From the NCBI GenBank assembly GCA_003332265.1, contig QPGA01000006.1, positions 33,400 through 97,399 of the forward strand: a DNA stretch of 64,000 nt. Direction: 5' to 3'. Below are positions 9,641 to 20,051 of this stretch, one piece after another; the first letter of the stretch is position 1, and the number at the start of each line of letters is the position of its first letter. Under the pieces are notes generated by a model. That model made no database searches. It saw only the letters and a list, made by a program, of their open reading frames with translations, and was not told the origin of the DNA. The position numbers and the translations under genes were made by a program. The DNA is from Candidatus Accumulibacter meliphilus (lineage in GTDB: Bacteria; Pseudomonadota; Gammaproteobacteria; Burkholderiales; Rhodocyclaceae).

Positions 9641-12600
9641 TCAGCCGGCAAGGAAACGCAGCCGGAACTCGTCGAGCGGCATCGGCTTGCCGCGCAGGTA
9701 ACCCTGCATCTCATCACAACCTTCACCAGCCAGAAAATCGCGCTGCGCCTCGCTCTCGACGCCTTCAGCGATAACCGTCAGTTGCAGGCTATGGGCAAGG
9801 GCGATCACGGCGCGGGTGATCGCCCGATCCTCGGCGTCGCTTGGCAAGCCACGCACAAAACTCTGGTCGATCTTCAGCTTGTTGAGCGGCAGACGTTTCA
9901 GGTAGGCAAGCGAGGAATAGCCGGTACCAAAGTCGTCGATCACCAGGCCCAGTCCCATGGCCCGTAGCGCGTCGAGGACCTGGACGCTGTTTTCGGCCTG
10001 GGTCATGATCGCGCTTTCGGTGATCTCCAGTTCGAGGAATTGCGCAGGCAGGCGCGACCTGGCCAGCGTCTTGCGGGCGGTTTCCTGGATGCGGCCGCGC
10101 CGGAACTCGACGCCGGAGACGTTGATCGACAGCACACCCGGCTTGAAGCCGGCGGCGACCCACGCCGCCCACTGGCCAGCGGCGGTCTGTTGGACCCATT
10201 CGCCGATCGGGACAATCAGCCCCGATTCCTCGGCAAGTTTGATGAACTCGCCCGGCATCACCAGACCCAGCTCTGGACGCAGCCAGCGCACCAGCGCTTC
10301 GGCGCCGACCAGCTCACCGCTGCTCAGCGAGAACTGCGGCTGCAGAAAGACCCGCAACTCGCCGCGGTCGATGGCCCGCCGCAGGTCAGTTTCCATCTGC
10401 AGGCGCGCCAGTGAGGACTGGGTCAACTCCTTGGTAAAGAATTCGTAGGTGTTACGACCGCGCTCCTTGGCCCGGTACATGGCCACGTCGGCATTCTTCA
10501 ACAGCGTTTCGGCATCACCGCCATCCTGGGGAAAGAGGCTGATACCGATGCTGGCGCCGACGTAGAACTCCTGTTCGACGGTCACCGGCGAGTCCTGCAA
10601 GAGGGTCAGAATCTTGTCCGCAATATGCGATACAGCTGCAGGATCGGCGAGATCCTCGATGATGATCAGAAATTCGTCGCCGCCGAGGCGACCAACAGTG
10701 TCCGCCTCGCGCCTGAGCCGGGTCAGCCGCCGCGCCACTTCACAGAGAACGCGATCGCCAACCTGATGGCCGAGGGTATCGTTGATGTTCTTGAAGCGAT
10801 CGAGGTCGACGAAGAGGACCGCCAACCCGCGCTCGTCGCGATGGGCACGCTGCAGCGCCTTGTGCAGGCGATCCCCGAGCAACAGACGATTGGGCAGGCC
10901 GGTGAGCGGATCGTGATGCGCCTGATGATCGAGCTGATCGTGCGCCTTGCGCAGTTCGGTGATGTCCGAGAAGACGCCAACATAGTGCGTCACGCAACCC
11001 TGGGAGTCCTTGACGGCGCTGACCGTCAAGGACTCCAGAAAGGCCTGGCCGTCCTTGCGCCGATTCCACAATTCTCCCTGCCAGCGCCCACAGGTGTGCA
11101 GGGTCCGCCACATCTCACGGTAAAACTGCGCGCCCTGAAGTCCGGACTGCAGAATGCGCGGGTTGACGCCAAGGACATCGTCCTCGCAGTAACCGGTGAT
11201 CTCGGTAAATGCACGATTGACGGCGATGATTTCGCCCTTTGGAGAGGTGATGGTAATGCCTTCGGCGCTGCTGTCGAAAACCGTCGCCGCCTGCTGCAGG
11301 CGCTGCTCCATACGTTTGCGCTCGGTCACGTCGAGCATGATTCCGACGAGACCGCAAACTGCTTCGCCGGGAACGCCGTAGATCGCTTTGTGAAAAACGA
11401 CGTCGCGGTACTGGCCATCGGCGCGCAGCACCTGCGCTTCGAAAACCTGCGAACCCGCGCGCTGGAAGAGTTCTTCGTCAGCCGCCATATAGCGATCGGC
11501 AAGCGCGCGCGGCGCGACGTCGTAGACGCTTGCGCCGACCACTTCTGCGCGTGACTTGCCGATCATTTCGAGGAAAGCCTGATTACAACCGAGGTAGCAG
11601 CCTGCACGATTTTTGTAGAACACCGGGCCCGGAATAGCCTCGACCAATTGGTGCATGAAGTCAAGCTGTTGCGATAACTCATGAGTGCGTTCGGCAACGC
11701 GTTGCTCGAGTTCGAGATGGCTTTGCCGCAGTGCGTCCTGGGCAGCGCGATGCGCCGTTACGTCCTCGTGCGTCCAGATCCAGATCTGGCGTTCGTCCTG
11801 TTCCTCGATCGGGCGGCCGCTGACATGGACCCAGATCGGAGTGCCATCGCGACGGCAGAAAAGGACTTCCCCCTCAAAGGCCTCAAGCGCTGCACTCTGA
11901 CCATAGAGCTGCTGCCCGGCGTCTTCCCACGCTTGCTGGCTGGCATAGAGAAGGCGCGTGGGCTGTCCCGTAAGAGCACCTGGCGGAAAGCCGTAGATCT
12001 CCTCGAATCGGCGATTGCAGCGCAAGATCGTGCGCTCACGCTGATACGCGATGCCGATCATCGCGTTATCGAAAATCAACTGCTGCTCCCAGAGGCTTTC
12101 GACCAGGGCCTCTTCGGCCGCGCGGCGTGCGGTGATGTCCTGAAACAGCCAGACGTGGCCTTCGTCATGATTTGCCGGGTTGAGCAGACTACCGGTCACC
12201 TGGCACCAGATCGGCGTGCCATCGGCCTTGCAGTACTCGACCTCTCCGACGAAGCTCCCGCCTTCTTCGATACCGCGCCGAGCGCGTTCGCCGGCGGCGC
12301 TCCAGGCCGGCTCAGTGGCAAAGCAAACGCGCGTTGACTGGCCGATCAGTTGACCTGGCAGCGAGCCGAAGATCCTCTCGAAGCTCGGGTTGCAGCGCTG
12401 GATGATGCGGTCACGCAGAAAAGCGATGCCGATCGGCGCACGTTCGAAGATCAGCGTCTGCTCGCGCAGCAACTGCGCGCTGCACTTGCGCGCGTCGACC
12501 TCCTGCGTGATGTCGAGCACGGTCCAGACGGCACCCTGACCCGGCGCGGCAGTGTCGATCGCGCGGGCGATGAGATGAGCGACAAAGCTGCTGCCGTCGC

Positions 12601-12874
12601 GGCGCGCCAGCTGCATTTCGATATCGAGTATCTCGCCGACGCTCAGTGCCGCACGTGCTTGCTCGCGCAGCGCTTCACAGGCCGCGCTGTCGGGATGGAA
12701 GACAAGATCCTGCTGGCCGACAAGAGTTCCCGCCGGCCAGCCAAAAAGCGCCTCGGCGCGCGGGTTACAGCGGTACACGCGGCGATTTCGCGTGCACACC
12801 ACGGCAATCCCCGAATGCTCGAGGATAGCCTTGTACTCAAGTAGCTGCTGTTCCAGTGAACCTGACTCTCTCAT
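9641..12874 (-). CDS. Multi-PAS sensor with GGDEF and EAL domains
   Basis: About 1077 residues (ATG at 12874; an in-frame TTG lies at 12883). Roughly five PAS/PAC modules fill residues 10-645, separated by short linkers with ITARRAAEEAL-type sequences. A GGDEF domain follows, with intact GGDEF preceded by an RxxD inhibitory site (READ). The C-terminal EAL domain has EALVRW, NVSG, DDFGTGYSSLAYL and EGVES, so the phosphodiesterase residues are intact. It is a soluble protein that probably tunes c-di-GMP in response to redox or small ligands. No transmembrane segment is seen. Confidence 0.93.
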   Translation of the reverse strand: MRESGSLEQQLLEYKAILEHSGIAVVCTRNRRVYRCNPRAEALFGWPAGTLVGQQDLVFHPDSAACEALREQARAALSVGEILDIEMQLARRDGSSFVAHLIARAIDTAAPGQGAVWTVLDITQEVDARKCSAQLLREQTLIFERAPIGIAFLRDRIIQRCNPSFERIFGSLPGQLIGQSTRVCFATEPAWSAAGERARRGIEEGGSFVGEVEYCKADGTPIWCQVTGSLLNPANHDEGHVWLFQDITARRAAEEALVESLWEQQLIFDNAMIGIAYQRERTILRCNRRFEEIYGFPPGALTGQPTRLLYASQQAWEDAGQQLYGQSAALEAFEGEVLFCRRDGTPIWVHVSGRPIEEQDERQIWIWTHEDVTAHRAAQDALRQSHLELEQRVAERTHELSQQLDFMHQLVEAIPGPVFYKNRAGCYLGCNQAFLEMIGKSRAEVVGASVYDVAPRALADRYMAADEELFQRAGSQVFEAQVLRADGQYRDVVFHKAIYGVPGEAVCGLVGIMLDVTERKRMEQRLQQAATVFDSSAEGITITSPKGEIIAVNRAFTEITGYCEDDVLGVNPRILQSGLQGAQFYREMWRTLHTCGRWQGELWNRRKDGQAFLESLTVSAVKDSQGCVTHYVGVFSDITELRKAHDQLDHQAHHDPLTGLPNRLLLGDRLHKALQRAHRDERGLAVLFVDLDRFKNINDTLGHQVGDRVLCEVARRLTRLRREADTVGRLGGDEFLIIIEDLADPAAVSHIADKILTLLQDSPVTVEQEFYVGASIGISLFPQDGGDAETLLKNADVAMYRAKERGRNTYEFFTKELTQSSLARLQMETDLRRAIDRGELRVFLQPQFSLSSGELVGAEALVRWLRPELGLVMPGEFIKLAEESGLIVPIGEWVQQTAAGQWAAWVAAGFKPGVLSINVSGVEFRRGRIQETARKTLARSRLPAQFLELEITESAIMTQAENSVQVLDALRAMGLGLVIDDFGTGYSSLAYLKRLPLNKLKIDQSFVRGLPSDAEDRAITRAVIALAHSLQLTVIAEGVESEAQRDFLAGEGCDEMQGYLRGKPMPLDEFRLRFLAG

Positions 12875-12995
12875 GGCGACCAACGGAAATTTTTCGGGGA
12901 AAGTCTACACGACTGTGGAAGGCCGCGGTGGAGCAACACTTACTGGGAAAAGAAGGTGAAGGAAGCGCTGTCGTGGCAGATGTATCGGCCGTGCT

Positions 12996-13640
12996 TCAGA
13001 GCCGGGCGAGATGGCGCGGCAAGTCGAGAATCGAAACCAGCCGCACGTCGACCCAGGCCGGCTGGCGCGTTTCCGCACTCACCCAGACGGTCTTCATGCC
13101 GAGTCGCTTCGCTGTACGCAGATTGGGCCGAGTATCTTCGACCATGATGCAGCACTGCGCAGTCAAACGCTCGCTGCGCAAGAGGTGGCGAAAGCCAGCG
13201 ACTGCCGGTTTCGGTTGGAAGCGAAGGCGTTCGACCGAATAGATGGCGTCGAAACAGCGGCGAACACCGGTCATTTCCAGAACCGCCTCACTATAACCCA
13301 GCGGCGCGTTCGAGAAGACGATCTTGCGCCCTGGCAAGCGATCGAGCATGGCCTTCAGGGCGCGTTCGAAGACCAGTATCCGCTTGAGGTCCGGAAACTG
13401 GTGCGTATGCCAGAGAAAATGCCTGGGATCGATGGCATGATGGCGCATCAGGCCGAGCAGCGTGGCACCGTAGCGCTGCCAGTAATCCTGCCGAATACGC
13501 GTTGCCTCCTCTTCGTCCACACCGAGGTGCTGGCGGATGTACGCCACCATCGAACGGTTGATCTGCGGAAAAATATGCGGACTGGCGTCGTGCAGAGTGT
13601 TGTCGAGGTCGAAAAGCCAGACCGGCGCGGACGCTCTCAG
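12996..13640 (-). CDS. HAD-family pyrimidine 5'-nucleotidase, non-standard start codon
   Basis: The first in-frame ATG (13550) would cut off the catalytic motif. The same frame, open upstream, reads VWLFDLDNTLHDASPHIF, the DxDxT nucleophile region of HAD phosphatases, so translation must begin before 13620. The only candidates after the argB stop are CTG (13643 or 13640) or ATT (13658). AGGGA just upstream favours CTG. Later motifs (VFSNAPLGYSEAV, KP, VEDTRPN) are intact. It probably dephosphorylates pyrimidine nucleotides. The gene sits immediately downstream of argB. Confidence 0.8.
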   Translation of the reverse strand: MRASAPVWLFDLDNTLHDASPHIFPQINRSMVAYIRQHLGVDEEEATRIRQDYWQRYGATLLGLMRHHAIDPRHFLWHTHQFPDLKRILVFERALKAMLDRLPGRKIVFSNAPLGYSEAVLEMTGVRRCFDAIYSVERLRFQPKPAVAGFRHLLRSERLTAQCCIMVEDTRPNLRTAKRLGMKTVWVSAETRQPAWVDVRLVSILDLPRHLARL

Positions 13641-13653
13641 CAGAGTTCCCTGA

Positions 13654-14571
<918 letters not shown>

Positions 14572-14631
14572 TTACGCGGCAGCGGTGGAAATACAAAGGC
14601 AGCGCACGCTGAACGCTGCGCCGCGAGCCCA

Positions 14632-15573
14632 ATGATCGCGACCACGGCGACAGAGGAGCACGCTCAGCGCCCGCCGCCACCCTATCGCGGCCGCTTTGCG
14701 CCTTCACCAAGCGGCCCGCTGCACTTCGGTTCGCTGGTCGCCGCCGTCGGCAGCTATCTCGACGCCCGGGCCCACGGCGGCCAGTGGATGCTGCGCATCG
14801 AGGACGTAGACCAGCCGCGGACGGTTGCCGGTGCCGCCGACGACATCCTGCGCACGCTGGAAGGCTTCGGCTTCGCCTGGGATGGTGAAGTGCTCGTCCA
14901 GAGCCGGCGTCTCGACCTCTACCACGCCGCACTGGTGCGCCTGCAACTCGAGGGCGAGGTCTACCCCTGCGCCTGCTCGCGAACGGAAATTGCTGCCTGC
15001 TCGCCGCCACGATCGGTCGATGGCGGCCTGGTCTACCCGGGAAGCTGCCGCAACGGCCTCGCCGCGGGCCGAGCGGCACGCGCCTGGCGGCTGCGCGTCG
15101 CCGACGCGACGATCACTTTCGGCGATCGCGTTCAGGGCGATGTGCAGCAGAATCTCGAACGCGCCGTCGGCGACTTCATCCTGCTGCGTGCCGACGGCCA
15201 GTACGCGTACCAGCTGGCAGTCGTCACCGACGACGCCGCGCAAGGGATCAACGCGGTCGTCCGCGGCGTCGACCTGCTCGACTCGACGCCACGGCAGATC
15301 TGGCTGCAGCAACGTCTGGCGCTGACTACGCCGACTTACGCGCACCTGCCGGTGGTGACCAATGCCGCCGGCGAGAAGCTCTCCAAACAAACGCGGGCGG
15401 CCGCCGTCGATCTCTCAGGCGGCAGCGCTGTCCTGTCGGCAGCCCTAAAATTTCTTGGCCACGCTGTTCCGCCGGAAATCAGCGCCGGACCGCTGCGCGA
15501 TTTCTGGCCCTGGGCAATTGCCGCCTGGTCGATCGAGCGTGTTCCGGCCTTGCGCGGCGTCTGCCCCTACTAG
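14632..15573 (+). CDS. gluQ: Glutamyl-Q tRNA(Asp) synthetase
   Basis: About 313 residues from the ATG at 14632. It resembles the catalytic half of glutamyl-tRNA synthetase without an anticodon-binding domain. The signature is FAPSPSGPLHFGSLVAAV (a variant HIGH motif), with KLSKQ for KMSKS, and a zinc-site region with CACSRTE. GluQ attaches glutamate to queuosine at position 34 of tRNA-Asp. Its end overlaps by 4 bp the convergent cardiolipin synthase gene. Confidence 0.92.
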   Translation: MIATTATEEHAQRPPPPYRGRFAPSPSGPLHFGSLVAAVGSYLDARAHGGQWMLRIEDVDQPRTVAGAADDILRTLEGFGFAWDGEVLVQSRRLDLYHAALVRLQLEGEVYPCACSRTEIAACSPPRSVDGGLVYPGSCRNGLAAGRAARAWRLRVADATITFGDRVQGDVQQNLERAVGDFILLRADGQYAYQLAVVTDDAAQGINAVVRGVDLLDSTPRQIWLQQRLALTTPTYAHLPVVTNAAGEKLSKQTRAAAVDLSGGSAVLSAALKFLGHAVPPEISAGPLRDFWPWAIAAWSIERVPALRGVCPY

Positions 15574-16730
15574 CGCTTGCCGCCGTAACCGACGATGCCG
15601 ACCAGGGTCCGCACCAGGTTGTAGCTTGCCCAACGCAGCAGGCGCGAATGCCAGGGCAGACGCTTCCAGCTATCGATCGGCAGTTCGCGCGCGCCATTGC
15701 GCATCGCCTGTTCGAGACTCTCGCGCAAGCTGTTGGCGAACAGCGGATCCTTGACGACGATATTGGCTTCCCTGGCCAGCAGCAGACTGAAAGGATCGAT
15801 ATTCGACGAGCCGACGGTCGCCCAGTGACCGTCGATAACCGCCACTTTGGCATGCAGGAAGCTGCGCCGATACTCGAAAATGCGGATGCCGAAGCCCAGT
15901 AAGCGACCATACAGGGCCTGCGTCGCGTAGTGGAGGAGGCGATATTCGATCCGCCCCTGCAACAGGATGACCACCCGCACGCCGCGCTTTACGGCGTCGC
16001 GCAGGGCGCGGCGAAAGCGCCGACCGGGCAGGAAGTAGGCGTTGGCGAGCAGAATGTCCTGCTGCGCAGCGGCAATGGCCTCGAGATACGCCTCCTCGAT
16101 GTCGCGGCGGTGGAGAATATTGTCGCGCACCACGAAGGCGGCGGTCTGCTCGCCACGTGCTCCCGGATCGGTCTGCGCACGCCTGGTAAGGCGGTAACGA
16201 CGATTCAGCTTTGCCCACAACACGATTTCCCACAGTCGCTGCTGGGCCTGCTGAATCGGCGCCAGCAAGGGGCCTTCGACGCGAACTGCGTAGTCGTAGC
16301 GCGGCGGGATCTGATACGGCGTATTGAGGTCGTCGATGACGTTGATACCACCGACGAAGGCGATTTCACCGTCGATCACCGCCAGCTTGCGATGCAAACG
16401 ACGCAGACGATGGCGGCGCAAACGAAAGCGCGCGATGTCGGGTCGGTAAACCATCGCCTGTACGCCAGCGGCGAGCAAGGCCGGTTGCAGAGACTCGGCG
16501 AACTCCCGAGCGCCGAAGCCGTCGACCAGCACGCGGACCGTGACGCCCCGTCGGGCAGCGCTGGCCAGCGCCGCGGCGACCGCCTGACCGGTCGCATCGT
16601 CCTCGAAAATGTAGCTTTCGAGGTGAACATCGTGCTGCGCGCCGTCGATCGCCCGGATCAGCTCCGGAAAGTACTCGGCCCCGCTGTTCAGCAGGGTCAA
16701 GCGATTGCCGGGCAGGAAGTCAGCGGGCAT
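15570..16730 (-). CDS. clsB: Cardiolipin synthase B-type phospholipase D family protein
   Basis: About 386 residues from the ATG at 16730 (MPADFLPGNRLTLLNSG). It carries two HKD motifs, HRKLAVIDGEIAFVGG and HAKVAVIDGHWATVGSSN, and a ClsB-like N-terminus (LHLESYIFEDD-type). It would join phosphatidylglycerol with another phospholipid to give cardiolipin at the inner membrane. A GTG-initiated extension to 16817 would add eleven Gly-Val pairs encoded by a GGAGTC array. The ATG with GGAG eight bases upstream is simpler, but both starts are possible. Confidence 0.87.
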   Translation of the reverse strand: MPADFLPGNRLTLLNSGAEYFPELIRAIDGAQHDVHLESYIFEDDATGQAVAAALASAARRGVTVRVLVDGFGAREFAESLQPALLAAGVQAMVYRPDIARFRLRRHRLRRLHRKLAVIDGEIAFVGGINVIDDLNTPYQIPPRYDYAVRVEGPLLAPIQQAQQRLWEIVLWAKLNRRYRLTRRAQTDPGARGEQTAAFVVRDNILHRRDIEEAYLEAIAAAQQDILLANAYFLPGRRFRRALRDAVKRGVRVVILLQGRIEYRLLHYATQALYGRLLGFGIRIFEYRRSFLHAKVAVIDGHWATVGSSNIDPFSLLLAREANIVVKDPLFANSLRESLEQAMRNGARELPIDSWKRLPWHSRLLRWASYNLVRTLVGIVGYGGKR

Positions 16731-16736
16731 GGAGTT

Positions 16737-16802
16737 GACTCCGACTCCGACTCCGACTCCGACTCCGACTCCGACTCCGACTCCGACTCCGACTCCGACT
16801 CC
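16737..16802. repeat. Hexanucleotide microsatellite, 11 perfect GACTCC units
   Basis: Eleven perfect tandem copies of GACTCC (GGAGTC on the minus strand) end seven bases before the likely clsB start. Each unit on the minus strand contains GGAG, a Shine-Dalgarno core. Hexanucleotide changes keep frame, so copy-number change would alter either spacing and translation initiation or the length of a Gly-Val tail. Confidence 0.95.
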
Positions 16803-17173
16803 GGCTTCGCCTGGCACACAGCCTTGCTGCCTTGATCCGAAACGCGACCTCGAAAAGGACTTTACCGAACCGGCAGCCGCTCAAGCGCGCTACTCCCCCT
16901 ATGCCCATGACTCCCGCCATCGCCGCCAAGCGCGTCGAGCAGCTATTCTCGACGCTTCGCGCACACGCGTCCAGCGCCGTGCACAAGGCTTCTCGCGCGC
17001 CTCGGAAAATACAGTACAGCCCAAATACGCAAAGCTCATGCCAACCGCAAGCGCGCGGAGCGAAGCTACGATGGTCGCCACTTGCCGACCGGAGAAACGA
17101 GGGTGAGAATGCGACTTTCTCCACTCGGCGAACAGCTGCCTGGCCAGGTTCGCGGCAGCGGATGGGCTGAGCC
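16803..17173. other. Intergenic region between clsB and nirJ
   Basis: About 370 bp with no convincing gene. A 60-codon GTG-initiated frame on the minus strand (16899-17081) has one hydrophobic stretch but no ribosome-binding site and unremarkable codon use. The promoter of nirJ probably lies at the right end, near the FNR/Dnr-like box. Confidence 0.5.
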
Positions 17174-17187
17174 TTGATCCACGTCAA
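17174..17187 (+). promoter_or_regulatory. FNR/Dnr-type box upstream of nirJ
   Basis: TTGATCCACGTCAA matches the FNR/CRP-family consensus TTGAT-N4-ATCAA at nine of ten positions. It lies 55 bp before the nirJ start, which would place it near -41 if transcription starts about 10-20 bp before the gene. This fits oxygen- or NO-responsive control of haem d1 genes. Confidence 0.65.
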
Positions 17188-17242
17188 GGCCCAGCCGCCA
17201 AGCCTACCCTCTAATACACGGTTTTCTTTCGGGAAGTGCACG

Positions 17243-18436
17243 ATGTTTCGAATCTCCCAGTACATGCAGGAACTCGCGGCACCCAAGCAGCCCGGCCCCA
17301 AGCAGAATCCACCGGCGCCGGTGGTCATCTGGAATCTCATTCGCCGCTGCAATCTGACCTGCAAGCACTGCTATTCGATCTCTGCCGACAAGGACTTCCC
17401 CGGCGAACTGAGCACCGACGAGATTTTTGCGGTGATGGACGACCTCAAGCGCTTCCGCGTTCCGGTGCTGATTCTGTCCGGCGGCGAGCCGCTGTTGCGA
17501 CCGGACATCTTCGACATCGCCCGGCGCGCAAAAGCGATGAGCTTCTACGTCGGGCTGTCGTCCAACGGAACCCTGATCGACGCCACGAACATCGACCGCA
17601 TCGCCGAGTGCGATTTCGACTATGTCGGCGTTTCGCTCGACGGCATGGGCGCAACGCACGACAAATTCCGGCGCATGGAAGGCGCTTTCGAAGCCTCGCT
17701 GAAAGGCATTCGCCTGTGCCGTGACCTGGGCCTGAAAATCGGCGTCCGCTTCACGATGACCCAGGATAATGCGCACGACCTGCCGCGCCTGCTCGAACTG
17801 GTCGAGGACGAAGGCATCGATCGCTTCTACTTCTCGCACCTCAACTACGCCGGTCGCGGCAACAAGAACCGCAAGGACGACGCGCAACACAAGCTGACAC
17901 GCTGGGCCATGGACCTGCTCTTCGATACCTGCTGGGACTATCAGCAACGTGGCCTGCACAAGGAGTTCACCACCGGCAACAATGACGCCGACGGAGTCTA
18001 CTTTCTGTACTGGGTGAAAAAGAACTTTCCCGACAAGGCAGCCAACATCCGCGCGCGGCTGGCGCAATGGGGAGGCAATTCCTCGGGAGTCAATGTGGCC
18101 AACATCGACAATCTCGGCAATGTCCATCCCGACACCATGTGGTGGCACTACAACCTCGGCAACATCCGTGAGCGGCCGTTCTCGGAAATATGGACAGATG
18201 TTTCCGAGCCGCTAATGGCCGGTCTGAAGCAGTTTCCGCGCAGCGTTTCGGGGCGTTGCGGTGACTGCCAGCATTTCGACATCTGCAACGGCAACACGCG
18301 TGTGCGCGCGCAACAGCTGACCGGCGACCCCTGGGCCGAAGACCCCGGCTGTTATCTCGACGACGAAGAAATCGGCGTCGAACCCGGCCGCGAACGCTTG
18401 ACTGTCACCCCGCACATCAGAATCCGGAGAGCCTGA
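17243..18436 (+). CDS. nirJ: Haem d1 biosynthesis radical SAM protein NirJ
   Basis: About 397 residues from the ATG at 17243. The radical SAM cluster motif is CNLTCKHCYS near residue 37, followed by the glycine-rich ILSGGEPLLRPD. The C-terminal SPASM-like region has CGDCQHFDICNGNTRVRA. NirJ removes propionate side chains from didecarboxysirohaem during haem d1 synthesis. Its stop overlaps the nirN start (ATGA-type), so the two are translationally coupled. The rest of the nir set (nirS, nirF, nirDLGH, nirE) is not in the window. Confidence 0.93.
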   Translation: MFRISQYMQELAAPKQPGPKQNPPAPVVIWNLIRRCNLTCKHCYSISADKDFPGELSTDEIFAVMDDLKRFRVPVLILSGGEPLLRPDIFDIARRAKAMSFYVGLSSNGTLIDATNIDRIAECDFDYVGVSLDGMGATHDKFRRMEGAFEASLKGIRLCRDLGLKIGVRFTMTQDNAHDLPRLLELVEDEGIDRFYFSHLNYAGRGNKNRKDDAQHKLTRWAMDLLFDTCWDYQQRGLHKEFTTGNNDADGVYFLYWVKKNFPDKAANIRARLAQWGGNSSGVNVANIDNLGNVHPDTMWWHYNLGNIRERPFSEIWTDVSEPLMAGLKQFPRSVSGRCGDCQHFDICNGNTRVRAQQLTGDPWAEDPGCYLDDEEIGVEPGRERLTVTPHIRIRRA

Positions 18437-20043
18437 TGAACTGGCGCCTCGCTATGTCTGCCGCCTGCCTCGCAGCGTCTCTTGCTGGCGGATCGTCGTT
18501 CGCCAGCGCTGCCGGAGCACCCGAGGCAGCCGGCGTCCAGGCACTTTACAAGGAGCACTGCGCCGCCTGCCACGGCGAAACGCGCTTTGGCGGTGTCGGG
18601 CCGGCTCTCCTGCCGGAAAACCTGGCACGACTGCGCAAACCAGAAGCGCTGAAAGTGATCGGCGAAGGGCGCGTGGCGACGCAGATGCCGGCCTTTGGCG
18701 ACAAGTTGAGCGCCGATCAGGTGCAAGAACTGGCCGACTTGATCTACAGCCCGGTGACGCCAGCGCCAAAATGGGACGCGGCCGAGATCCGCGCCTCGCA
18801 AGTGGTCAACGCCGACGCCGGCAAACTACCCGACCAGCCCGGTCCCGGGCTGAAAGGCGCCGACCCGCTGAATCTGTTCATCGTCGTCGAAACCGGCGAC
18901 CATCACGTGTCGGTGCTCGACGGCGACAAACTCGAACGCCTGCACCGCTTTCCCAGCCGCTACGCACTGCACGGCGGACCGAAGTTCTCGCCCGATGGCC
19001 GCTTTGTCTATTTCGCTTCGCGCGACGGCTGGATCACCAAGTTCGACATCTACAACCTGGTCGTCGTCGCCGAAATCCGCGCCGGCCTGAACACGCGCAA
19101 CGCTGCCGTTTCCGGTGACGGCAAGTGGGTGATGGTTGCCAACTACCTGCCGCACAGCCTGGTCCTGCTCGACGCCAAAGACCTCTCGCTGGTGAAGATC
19201 ATCCCGACGCTCAACGCTGCCGGCGACAAGACTTCGCGGGTATCTGCGGTCTACGACGCGGCGCCGCGCAAGAGTTTCGTCGCCGCACTGAAGGACGTTC
19301 CCGAAGTCTGGGAGATCAGCTACGATCCCGACGCCGAACCGGTTGCCGAAGGTCTGGTGCACGACTACCAGTACCGGGAAGGTCACTTCACTCCGGCCAT
19401 GTTCTATCCGCGGCGAACCCTGCTCAAGGATTATCTCGACGATTTCTTTTTCACCCAGAGCTACCACGAGATCCTGGGTGCCTCGCGCTCGGCAAGCAAG
19501 GGACAGGTGATCTTTCTCGACGGCCGCAACAAGATCGCCGACCTCGATCTGCCGGGAATGCCGCATCTTGGCTCGGGCATCACCTGGCAGTGGACCGATC
19601 CGACGGGTCGCGAACGGTCGGTGATGGCCTCGCCGAACCTCAACGAAGGGGTGGTGACGGTCATCGACCTCGAAACCTACAACATCATCAAGGAAATAAA
19701 AACGCTCGGCCCGGGCTTCTTCCTGCGCAGTCACGAGAACAGCCGCTACGCTTTTACCGACTCGATGATGAGCAAGGAAAACAGGAACGTTCTGCAGGTA
19801 ATCGACAAGCAGAGCCTGGAAGTGGTCGGGCAGATCAAGGCCAAACCGGGACAGACGCTGGCCCACGTCGAATTCACTCGGGACGGCCGCTACGCGCTGG
19901 CCAGCCTCTGGGAAGACGATGGCGCGCTGCTCGTGATCGACGCGCAGACGCTCGAGGAAGTGAAGCGAATTCCGGCCAGGAAACCGGTGGGCAAGTACAA
20001 CGTCTGGAACAAAATATCACGTTCCGAAGGCACCAGCCACTGA
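18436..20043 (+). CDS. nirN: NirN-type cytochrome c/d1 protein (dihydro-haem d1 dehydrogenase)
   Basis: 535 residues. A signal peptide is followed by one cytochrome c domain (CAACH near residue 43) and then an eight-bladed d1 propeller (from about residue 150). The C-terminus KPVGKYNVWNKISRSEGTSH is typical of NirN rather than NirS. NirN oxidises dihydro-haem d1 in the periplasm as the last step of cofactor synthesis. It is coupled to nirJ. NirS, a close paralogue with nitrite reductase activity, is the main alternative. Confidence 0.85.
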   Translation: MNWRLAMSAACLAASLAGGSSFASAAGAPEAAGVQALYKEHCAACHGETRFGGVGPALLPENLARLRKPEALKVIGEGRVATQMPAFGDKLSADQVQELADLIYSPVTPAPKWDAAEIRASQVVNADAGKLPDQPGPGLKGADPLNLFIVVETGDHHVSVLDGDKLERLHRFPSRYALHGGPKFSPDGRFVYFASRDGWITKFDIYNLVVVAEIRAGLNTRNAAVSGDGKWVMVANYLPHSLVLLDAKDLSLVKIIPTLNAAGDKTSRVSAVYDAAPRKSFVAALKDVPEVWEISYDPDAEPVAEGLVHDYQYREGHFTPAMFYPRRTLLKDYLDDFFFTQSYHEILGASRSASKGQVIFLDGRNKIADLDLPGMPHLGSGITWQWTDPTGRERSVMASPNLNEGVVTVIDLETYNIIKEIKTLGPGFFLRSHENSRYAFTDSMMSKENRNVLQVIDKQSLEVVGQIKAKPGQTLAHVEFTRDGRYALASLWEDDGALLVIDAQTLEEVKRIPARKPVGKYNVWNKISRSEGTSH

Positions 20044-20051
20044 GCCAGGCG

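Noticed and set aside
16737-16802. Coding of Asp-Ser repeats on the plus strand across the hexanucleotide array
   Set aside because: The plus-strand frame belongs to the antisense of clsB and has no gene features.
16899-17081. 60-codon minus-strand frame between clsB and nirJ with one hydrophobic segment
   Set aside because: GTG start without ribosome-binding site, basic tail, unremarkable codon use, no family seen.
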